Positions 1 through 4,233 of a stretch of 6,181 nucleotides of DNA are shown in pieces. The notes under the pieces are model-generated. The model saw nothing but the letters and a program-made list of their open reading frames with translations, was not told where the DNA came from and did not search any database. Source of the stretch: JBAYVY01 sp041674345 (GTDB lineage Bacteria > Planctomycetota > Phycisphaerae > Phycisphaerales > Zrk34). The first letter of the stretch is position 1. Every line of letters begins with the position of its first letter. The translations under genes and the position numbers were made by a program. Where the stretch lies: the NCBI GenBank assembly GCA_041674345.1, contig JBAYVY010000229.1:1-6181 (forward strand), in the 5' to 3' direction.

Positions 1-446
1 AGCGTGGCATGACCCTCGCCACCGCCGAAAGCTGCACCGGCGGATTGATCGGCCAACTGCTGACCGACATCCCCGGATCAAGTCATTATTATCGAGGCGG
101 GTTCATCACGTATTGCAACGACCTGAAAACCCAACTGCTCGGCGTGCGGCCGGAAGTTTTGCGACAATACGGCGCGGTCAGCGAACAATGTGCCGGTGAG
201 ATGGCCGGGGGGGCATTGAAAAACAGCGGGGCGGACATCGCGGTATCCGTCACGGGCGTCGCCGGTCCCGACGGCGGCACACCCGACAAACCCGTCGGCA
301 CGATCTGCTTCGGCGTGGCGCAACGCGATCACAAAACCCAAACGCACCGCATCATGCTCGGCGGCGACCGGACGTTCATCCGCCTGCGGGCGGCATACAC
401 CGCGCTGGACCTGGTGCGAAGACGATTGCTGATTTCTGATTTCTGA
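1..446 (+). CDS. cinA: CinA C-terminal domain / PncC nicotinamide-nucleotide amidohydrolase (5' end outside window)
   Basis: The family deamidates nicotinamide mononucleotide to nicotinate mononucleotide in the cytoplasm, recycling NAD breakdown products. Counting from the first in-window Met (base 9), the substrate-site motif AESCTGG is at residues 6-12, the signature SVTGVAGPDGGTPDKPVG at 80-97, and the closing helix GDRTFIRLRAAYTALDLVRR at 119-138. The frame is open to the left edge (codons CGT GGC at 3-8), and the Met stands where homologs usually have Leu in a G-L-T-L-A-T-A-E-S context. The true start is therefore probably upstream. It cannot be told whether this is stand-alone PncC (about 160 residues) or the tail of a two-domain CinA (about 420). 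The last residues, LLISDF and the stop, are written by a GATTTCT heptamer array. The family call is firm. Confidence 0.93.
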   Translation, partial: RGMTLATAESCTGGLIGQLLTDIPGSSHYYRGGFITYCNDLKTQLLGVRPEVLRQYGAVSEQCAGEMAGGALKNSGADIAVSVTGVAGPDGGTPDKPVGTICFGVAQRDHKTQTHRIMLGGDRTFIRLRAAYTALDLVRRRLLISDF

Positions 447-451
447 TTGGG
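424..451 (+). repeat. Short GATTTCT heptamer array overlapping the cinA stop codon
   Basis: Units GATTGCT (424-430), GATTTCT (431-437), GATTTCT (438-444) and a partial GATTGGG (445-451) follow each other with a period of exactly 7. The cinA TGA (444-446) falls across the third and fourth units. No reverse-complement arm (AGAAATC) is visible nearby, so this is a solo array, unlike the palindromic arrays elsewhere in the window. Confidence 0.6.
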
Positions 452-634
452 GGAGGGGGACATGGGGACGCTGCGCGTCACCCGCTAAACTCATCGCTAC
501 CCGCTACTCCACGCACCTACCGCCCTTGTCGGCGACGTCTTCCCCAATTTACCCGTCCGGCACAAAACTTCCCCCCCACGTGGATTCGCAACGATTTTCA
601 GCGATTTCCCGCTCCCCACTTCCGGGGGCGGGGT
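447..634. other. Intergenic region, no gene seen
   Basis: This 188-bp gap holds no convincing coding frame. A weak stem at 464-471/475-483 (GGG+GACGC with GCGTC+CCC, one bulged A, 3-nt loop) could help end cinA transcription but lacks a T-run. CGCTAC occurs twice with a 7-bp period (495-500 and 502-507), possibly a decayed heptamer array. The minus strand carries an 18-mer (616-633) that recurs inside proS. I see no clear promoter. Confidence 0.4.
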
Positions 635-1162
635 ATGTTTGCGACGGCGAATGAACCCCGACGTGCTGGAGGGAATGTGAGACGCGAGACGATACCCCTA
701 TTGCGATTGAGGGCGGGAGAAAGGGACGAAGGGACAAAGGGACCAAGGGACGAAGTGGGGAACGGCTCCGCCTCCTTCCCTCCATCCCTTTCCTCCCCTT
801 TCACTTCGTCCCTCCGTCCCTCCGTCCCTCCGTCCCTTCTTCCTCCCACCGATCCGCGATGGGTGCTGGCGATGCGTGTGCGCGAGGCGATGCAAGGCCC
901 GATGCTCCCCCCGGCACACCGCGACCGGCTTTTGAAAATCGGACGACTGCTGGGGCTGACACCGTTCGAGGCGAATCTCGTGATCGCCATCGTGCAGGAC
1001 CAGGCGCGTCAGGGCGGCGAACCGGCCGACGCGGCCGCATCGCTGGCGTTCGTGCCGCGTCATGGCGAACAGATCAAGGCGCAACGAAACATCCGCATCG
1101 GCTGGCTGGTCGCCGCGGCGATCGCCGCCGAGGTCGCGCTGATGTTCTGGTTGTTTGGATAA
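635..1162 (+). CDS. Small tail-anchored protein of unknown function, with embedded repeat-derived segment
   Basis: I cannot name this 175-residue protein. Its C-terminal 100 residues look like a real conserved family: DPRWVLAMRVREAM begins at residue 73, a helical stretch leads to GLTPFEANLVIAIVQDQARQG (107-127), and a single hydrophobic segment (about 153-174, WLVAAAIAAEVALMFWLF) lies at the very end, suggesting a C-terminal membrane anchor. The pattern resembles small unnamed planctomycete proteins; that is from memory and inference. Residues 26-72 are encoded by the palindromic octamer element and are rich in Pro, Ser, Arg and Gly. ATG 635 was chosen because the frame is open through the element and the conserved block starts before the next convenient ATG (863); an in-frame GTG at 755 inside the element is an alternative. 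The upstream GGGGGCGGGG is purine-rich but not a classical ribosome site. Confidence 0.65.
   Translation: MFATANEPRRAGGNVRRETIPLLRLRAGERDEGTKGPRDEVGNGSASFPPSLSSPFTSSLRPSVPPSLLPPTDPRWVLAMRVREAMQGPMLPPAHRDRLLKIGRLLGLTPFEANLVIAIVQDQARQGGEPADAAASLAFVPRHGEQIKAQRNIRIGWLVAAAIAAEVALMFWLFG
711..850. repeat. Palindromic octamer element, copy 1 (GGGACGAA / TTCGTCCC arms), inside a coding region
   Basis: The left arm has GGGAC starting at 723, 731, 739 and 747 (units GGGACGAA, GGGACAAA, GGGACCAA, GGGACGAA). The right arm has GTCCC starting at 808, 816, 824 and 832. Both have period 8. The flanks also pair imperfectly (GGGCGGGAGAAA at 711 with the complement of the TTCTTCCTCCC end near 837-847), so the arms are about 45-50 nt around a centre of about 45 nt. 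The tandem unit contains no stop triplet in any of six frames, so the gene reads through it. Its left-arm end, GGGACGAAGTGGGGAAC (747-763), matches the hemC copy at 16 of 17 positions. Confidence 0.9.
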
Positions 1163-1164
1163 AT

Positions 1165-1294
1165 GGAAAGTGGGAAATCGGAAGTCGGAAGTGGGAAGTC
1201 GGAAGTTCGGAGGCGGGGCCTTCACTTTCGACTTCCTCTTCACTTCCGCCTTCCGCCTTCCGCCTTCCCACTTTCTTCCCACTTCCACCTTCGG
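1165..1294. repeat. Palindromic heptamer element (GGAAGTS / SACTTCC arms) between the tail-anchored gene and hemC
   Basis: On the left arm GGAA recurs at 1165, 1173, 1180, 1187, 1194 and 1201, with period 7 after the first step. On the right arm TTCC recurs at 1233, 1244, 1251, 1258, 1265, 1276 and 1283, mostly with period 7. The centre (1208-1230) is GC-rich. The element starts three bases after the TAA at 1160-1162 and ends eight bases before the -35-like box of hemC, filling the whole gap. Such a stem could terminate the upstream transcript, but there is no T-run. Confidence 0.88.
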
Positions 1295-1301
1295 ACTCCC
1301 C

Positions 1302-1330
1302 CTGACGCGAAGCGCACTTGGCGTTATACT
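1302..1330 (+). promoter_or_regulatory. Sigma-70-like promoter for hemC
   Basis: CTGACG (1302-1307; 4 of 6 to TTGACA) is separated by exactly 17 bp from TATACT (1325-1330; 5 of 6 to TATAAT). Transcription would start near 1337, giving a leader of about 14 nt with CAGGAA (1339-1344) six bases before the hemC ATG at 1351. The arrangement supports that start over the in-frame ATG at 1318, which would lie upstream of the predicted transcript. Confidence 0.6.
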
Positions 1331-1350
1331 GCTGCCCGCAGGAAACATTT

Positions 1351-2433
1351 ATGCGCCCAAGCCGCCGCCCCATCATCATCGCCACCCGCCGCAGCCCGCT
1401 GGCGCAACAACAGGCCAAGGCCGTCGCCGGCGCGCTGCGCCGATTGCATGGCGACATCGAAGTCAAACTGTTGCTGATCGAAAGCGAAGGCGACAAACTG
1501 CTGGATCACCCGCTGGCGGCTTTGGGCAGGGATGAAGGCACGAAGGGACGGAGGGACGAAGTGCGGAACACTGTCTCAACGTCTGATTTGTCTTTCCCTT
1601 CGTCCCTTCGTCCCTCCGTCCCTTCGTCCCTTTCCCCTCCCCCTTCGTCCCTTCGTCCCTCCGTCCCTCCGACCACCGGGGGCAAGGGATTGTTCACCGC
1701 GGCGATTGAGCAGGCGGTGCTGGACGGGCGCGCGGACATCGCGGTTCACAGCATGAAGGACGTGCCGACGCTGGACACGCCGGGCCTGGTGATCGCCGCC
1801 GTGCCCAAACGCGGCGACGTGCGTGATTGCTTCATCGCCCACACCGCCGCTTCCATCGAACAGCTTCCGCCCGGCGCGCTGGTCGGCACCAGCAGCATGC
1901 GCCGCGCCGCGCAGCTTCACCGTCTGCGTCCCGATCTGCGCATCGAACCGTTGCGGGGCAACATCGACTCGCGGATGCGCAAGGTGCTGATCGACAAAAA
2001 ATATGACGCGACACTGCTGGCGATGGCTGGTCTGATCCGCGGCGGTCACGGCGAACGCGCCACGAACCCGCTGGATGTGAACATCATGCTGCCGTCCGCC
2101 GGTCAGGCGGCGTTGGCGATCCAGTGCCGCGCCGACGATCACGTCACGCTTCGCCGATGCCTGCCGCTGAACGACGCGATCAGCGCCGCGTGCGTCGAAG
2201 CCGAACGCGCGGTGGTCGCGGCCCTCGGTGCCGATTGCCGCTCGCCGTTGGCGGTGCTGGCCCAGCCGGTCGATCACGCGAACTTCACCCTGCGCGCCCG
2301 CGCGATGTGCAAAGACGGCTCGACGATCCTCGAAGCCGAACAGACCGGCTCGCTCAAGCGCGTCAAACACGTCACCCGCCACGTCGTCGAAACGCTCCAG
2401 GCCAAGGGTGCCAAGCAAATCCTCCGCTCGTAA
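1351..2433 (+). CDS. hemC: Porphobilinogen deaminase (hydroxymethylbilane synthase) with a 51-residue in-frame insertion
   Basis: The enzyme joins four porphobilinogens into hydroxymethylbilane, the third common step of tetrapyrrole synthesis, in the cytoplasm. The start at 1351 gives 360 residues; usual length is about 300-315. Visible signatures are IIIATRRSPLAQQQA (8-22), GGKGLF (110-115), HSMKDVP (133-139, with catalytic Asp137), GTSSMRRAAQL (179-189, substrate-binding Arg184/185), LRGN (201-204), and LGADCRSPL (292-300), where Cys296 is the expected dipyrromethane cofactor attachment site. From memory of E. coli HemC, PLAKVGGKGLF is continuous, whereas here residues 60-110 split it between PLAALG and GGKGLF. 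The insert is encoded by the palindromic octamer element. Without it the protein would be 309 residues, a normal length, and all expected catalytic residues are present, so it is probably functional. The oppB-like gene follows after 11 bp. Confidence 0.96.
   Translation: MRPSRRPIIIATRRSPLAQQQAKAVAGALRRLHGDIEVKLLLIESEGDKLLDHPLAALGRDEGTKGRRDEVRNTVSTSDLSFPSSLRPSVPSSLSPPPSSLRPSVPPTTGGKGLFTAAIEQAVLDGRADIAVHSMKDVPTLDTPGLVIAAVPKRGDVRDCFIAHTAASIEQLPPGALVGTSSMRRAAQLHRLRPDLRIEPLRGNIDSRMRKVLIDKKYDATLLAMAGLIRGGHGERATNPLDVNIMLPSAGQAALAIQCRADDHVTLRRCLPLNDAISAACVEAERAVVAALGADCRSPLAVLAQPVDHANFTLRARAMCKDGSTILEAEQTGSLKRVKHVTRHVVETLQAKGAKQILRS
1529..1670. repeat. Palindromic octamer element, copy 2 (GGGACGAA / TTCGTCCC arms), inserted in hemC
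   Basis: The left arm has four octamers: GGGATGAA (1529), GGCACGAA (1537), GGGACGGA (1545) and GGGACGAA (1553). The right arm has four (starting at 1599, 1607, 1615 and 1623), then a 13-bp pyrimidine spacer, then three more (1644, 1652 and 1660). The protein-level insertion relative to normal HemC spans about 1528-1680, 153 bp, a multiple of three. The left-arm end GGGACGAAGTGCGGAAC (1553-1569) matches copy 1 with one mismatch, while the centres differ. It encodes a Pro/Ser/Arg-rich segment starting RDEGTKGRRDEV. Confidence 0.93.
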
Positions 2434-2444
2434 GCCATTCCATT

Positions 2445-3359
2445 ATGATCCTTCGCCGACTGCTGCTGATGCCCGTGCTCCTGCTGGTCATCTATACCGT
2501 CACCTTCGTCCTGGCGTGGATGATCCCCGGCAATCCGCTTCAGTGGCCCGAACAACGCCGGCCTTCGGCGCAAGTCGAACAGGCCATGAAGGAACGTTAC
2601 AACCTCGACAACCCCGTCAGGTTCTACTGGCAATACCTCGACCGCGTCGTCACCCGCGGCGACTTCGGCCCCAGCTTGCACTACCAGGACTGGACCGTCG
2701 GCGAAATCCTCAAAGCCGCGCTGCCCGTCAGTGTGCAACTGGGCCTCGCCGCGATCGTCATGGCGCTGTTGATCGGCACGGGGGCCGGGGTCGTCGGCGC
2801 GTTGCGACCCGGCACGCTGCTCGATCACGCCACGTTGTCCCTCGCCCTGGTCGGCATCTCGCTGCCCACGTTCGTCACCGGCTCGGCGCTGCTGATTTTG
2901 TTCGCCGTGTGGATACCGCTGCTGCCGGTCGGCGGGTGGGGGTCGGTGTCGCAACTGATCGGCCCGGCGTTCGTGCTGTCGCTGCCCTTCGCCGCCTACA
3001 TCGCACGACTCACCCGCCTGGGCATGGTCGAAGTGATGACCAGCGACTTCATCCGCACCGCTCGCGCCAAGGGCCTGCCCATGCGCCGCGTCGTGATGTA
3101 CCACGCGATGAAGGTCGCGTTCCTGCCGGTGCTCTCGTTCCTCGGTCCCGCCGCCGCCGCCGCGATGACCGGCTCGTTCGTCGTCGAAAAGGTCTTCAAT
3201 ATTCCCGGCATGGGACAGCACTTCGTCGATGCCGTCCTCAACAAAGACCTCTTCCTCATCATGGGCGTCGTCCTGGTCTATGCCGCGATGCTCATCGTCT
3301 TCAATCTGCTGGTCGATCTGGCGTACACGCTGGTCGATCCGCGAATCGACCCGGCGTGA
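2445..3359 (+). CDS. OppB/DppB-type ABC transporter permease
   Basis: This 304-residue integral membrane protein matches the inner-membrane permease subunit of peptide/nickel-type ABC importers (BPD_transp_1 family). Predicted membrane segments are near residues 7-28, 95-119, 129-156, 171-190, 224-247 and 268-293. MIPGNP (26-31) is the usual end of the first segment in OppB-like proteins. The cytoplasmic loop FIRTARAKGLPMRRVV (201-216) is the EAA-type coupling site for the ATPase, and GMGQHFVDAVLNKD (255-268) is also typical. The start at ATG 2445 places the first membrane segment as in the family; the upstream sequence has no strong ribosome site. It lies 11 bp after hemC and is probably co-transcribed. 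No OppC-like permease, ATPase or substrate-binding protein is in the window, so the transported substrate cannot be stated. oppB is the nearest name but no symbol is assigned. Confidence 0.93.
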   Translation: MILRRLLLMPVLLLVIYTVTFVLAWMIPGNPLQWPEQRRPSAQVEQAMKERYNLDNPVRFYWQYLDRVVTRGDFGPSLHYQDWTVGEILKAALPVSVQLGLAAIVMALLIGTGAGVVGALRPGTLLDHATLSLALVGISLPTFVTGSALLILFAVWIPLLPVGGWGSVSQLIGPAFVLSLPFAAYIARLTRLGMVEVMTSDFIRTARAKGLPMRRVVMYHAMKVAFLPVLSFLGPAAAAAMTGSFVVEKVFNIPGMGQHFVDAVLNKDLFLIMGVVLVYAAMLIVFNLLVDLAYTLVDPRIDPA

Positions 3360-3364
3360 ATCGG

Positions 3365-3386
3365 CGGGGCCGATTCATCGGCCCCG
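3365..3386 (+). terminator. GC-rich hairpin just after the permease gene
   Basis: CGGGGCCGA (3365-3373) and TCGGCCCCG (3378-3386) form a perfect 9-bp stem closed by TTCA, six bases after the TGA. There is no T-run (AACATTC follows), so this may be a U-poor terminator or a 3'-end stabiliser for the hemC-permease transcript. Confidence 0.55.
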
Positions 3387-3524
3387 AACATTCGCCGCGT
3401 TGTTCCCGCACGACGCGCCCCATCCGGCATTGTCGCTTTCACGCAACATCCGCCGGGAACGGCAAACCGGGGTTTCATCGACAAATCATTCGCATCGCGC
3501 GGGTTAACGATTGTCCGGCACACC

Positions 3525-3538
3525 GGCACTCCGCTTGC
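3525..3538 (+). promoter_or_regulatory. Sigma-54 (RpoN) type -24/-12 promoter candidate
   Basis: GGCACTCCGCTTGC has the invariant GG (3525-3526) and GC (3537-3538) exactly 10 bp apart. It matches the consensus core GGCAC-N5-TTGC fully; only the flanking T and A/T positions differ (C in both). Transcription would start near 3550, about 33 nt before the ATG at 3583. A partial copy, CCGGCAC, lies 8 bp upstream (3515-3521). An enhancer-binding activator would be needed; none is visible here. Confidence 0.55.
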
Positions 3539-3582
3539 CCTATCTCCCGGCGTAACGCAACCCCCCTTTGGAGCGACGCGAC

Positions 3583-3876
3583 ATGGACGAACAAATCTTC
3601 CAAACCAAACTCGCGGAACTGATGGGCGAAATCTCCACACTGCCCAAAGCCGAACGCGAAAAACTCGAACAACTCGCCGCCAAGACGCAGAACCGCCATC
3701 AGCAACTTCGCAAGACCGTGACCGACCTTCAGGAGTCGCTGGACTACCTTCGGCTGAGCATCAAGTATCTCATGTTCGACCTCGAAGCCACCCGCCGCGA
3801 AAACTCCTATCTCCGCAAAATGCTCGAATCACAAAGCAACGACCACGACCACGGAAACGAACAAGGCGGCTTCTAA
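3583..3876 (+). CDS. 97-residue helical/coiled-coil protein of unknown function
   Basis: I cannot name this protein. It is highly charged and almost wholly helical: residues 1-35 have a pattern rich in Lys and Glu, 36-60 hold heptad-like leucines (LRKTVTDLQESLDYLRLS), and a conserved-looking block IKYLMFDLEATRRENSYLRKML spans residues 61-82 (given as IKYLMFDLEATRREN then SYLRKML). The tail (83-97) is short, polar and His/Asp-rich. There is no signal peptide or membrane segment, so it is probably cytoplasmic. ATG 3583 is preferred because GGAG (3570-3573) lies 9 nt upstream; an in-frame TTG at 3568 overlaps that site. The Phe-Asp-Leu-Glu-Ala-Thr-Arg-Arg-Glu-Asn core resembles a small planctomycete family as I recall it, which is an inference. 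It is preceded by a sigma-54-like promoter and followed by a structured stretch with a strong terminator. Confidence 0.8.
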   Translation: MDEQIFQTKLAELMGEISTLPKAEREKLEQLAAKTQNRHQQLRKTVTDLQESLDYLRLSIKYLMFDLEATRRENSYLRKMLESQSNDHDHGNEQGGF

Positions 3877-3892
3877 CCCCCGCCCCCGGAAT

Positions 3893-4064
3893 CGGCCGGA
3901 ATCGCTCAAGCGAGTCACGCCGAACGCACGAACGTAAGACCCGCTTGCGGGCGGTTGCCCGGAGGGAGCGGATGCGATGAGAGACGCGATGTGACAACGC
4001 ATCCGCACCGGACCCATGTGGCACAACGATCATCGGCACCATCAGCCGATGATCGTTGTGTTTT
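3893..4064 (+). ncRNA. Candidate structured RNA or structured 3' UTR, family not recognised
   Basis: Successive hairpins follow the 97-residue gene: TCGC-TCAA-GCGA (3902-3913), CCCG-CTTG-CGGG (3940-3951), a perfect 9-bp stem GCGGATGCG/CGCATCCGC (3968-3976/3998-4006) with CCGG/CCGG possibly extending it (3959-3962/4008-4011), then the perfect terminator at 4022-4064. I compared it by eye with SRP RNA, 6S RNA, tmRNA, RNase P RNA and the common riboswitch cores and saw no match. No independent promoter is clear, so it may simply be the 3' end of the upstream mRNA. Confidence 0.35.
4022..4064 (+). terminator. Intrinsic terminator with perfect 16-bp stem
   Basis: CACAACGATCATCGGC (4022-4037) and GCCGATGATCGTTGTG (4045-4060) are exact reverse complements around the 7-nt loop ACCATCA, followed by TTTT (4061-4064). 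It is the best terminator in the window and separates the 97-residue gene and its trailing structured region from proS. Confidence 0.85.
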
Positions 4065-4072
4065 GAGAAAAT

Positions 4073-4180
4073 AGCCAACAGCCATGAACCAACAGCCAAT
4101 AGCCAACAGGAGAGCCAACATTTGCCTTCCTGTTGGCTGTTGGCTCGTGGCTGTTGGCTTACGCCTGTTGGCTGTTGGCT
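4073..4180. repeat. Palindromic heptamer element (AGCCAAC / GTTGGCT arms) upstream of proS
   Basis: Left arm: AGCCAAC, AGCCATG, AACCAAC, AGCCAAT and AGCCAAC in exact 7-bp register (4073-4107), then AGGAG and another AGCCAAC (4113-4119). Centre: 4120-4131. Right arm: seven units in exact 7-bp register (4132-4180), five of them GTTGGCT plus CGTGGCT and TACGCCT. The unit is unrelated in sequence to the two other palindromic families here. It lies entirely in the gap between the terminator and the proS leader. Confidence 0.93.
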
Positions 4181-4203
4181 ACCAAGTATTTCCCCGTTAC
4201 CAT
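4175..4203 (+). promoter_or_regulatory. Weak possible proS promoter using the last repeat unit as -35
   Basis: TTGGCT (4175-4180, 4 of 6 to TTGACA) sits exactly 17 bp before TACCAT (4198-4203, 4 of 6 to TATAAT). Because a strong terminator lies upstream, proS needs a promoter in this interval, but these matches are weak and may be chance. Confidence 0.22.
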
Positions 4204-4233
4204 GATCGGCCTTGATTCACGGAGATTTTCACC

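Noticed and set aside
480..509. Fifth heptamer family (CGCTAC repeats)
   Set aside because: Only two in-register units and one degenerate neighbour; too few to separate from chance.
711..850. CRISPR array
   Set aside because: Repeat units are only 8 bp, contiguous, without unique spacers, and mirrored by inverted units; the same reasoning applies to the arrays at 1165-1294, 1529-1670 and 4073-4180.
698..1348. Minus-strand frames running through the repeat elements
   Set aside because: The arrays largely lack stop triplets in any frame, so long openness there is not evidence of coding; the translations are repetitive.
1318..1350. Upstream ATG at 1318 as the hemC start
   Set aside because: It would add 11 residues not seen in the family, lies upstream of the predicted transcript start, and lacks the ribosome site found before 1351.
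1576..2418. 280-codon minus-strand frame over hemC
   Set aside because: Antisense shadow of hemC; part of its openness comes from the stop-free octamer array.
2274..3221. Long minus-strand open frame (315 codons) across the permease gene
   Set aside because: Its translation is Gln/Arg/Gly/Asp-rich with no family pattern, and it is antisense to a clear OppB-like permease; high GC makes such shadows common.
2228..3622. 464-codon plus-strand frame overlapping hemC and the permease
   Set aside because: It is an Arg/Pro/His-rich out-of-frame reading of two well-supported genes and contains no recognisable domain.
3940..4020. SRP RNA (4.5S), 6S RNA or a known riboswitch
   Set aside because: The diagnostic SRP apical loop (GGAAGGAAGCA-type) is absent on both strands, and no known riboswitch core could be matched by eye.
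3893..4233. T-box or proline-responsive attenuator controlling proS
   Set aside because: No T-box core was seen, the terminator is separated from proS by a repeat element, and the only mini-ORF contains no proline codon.
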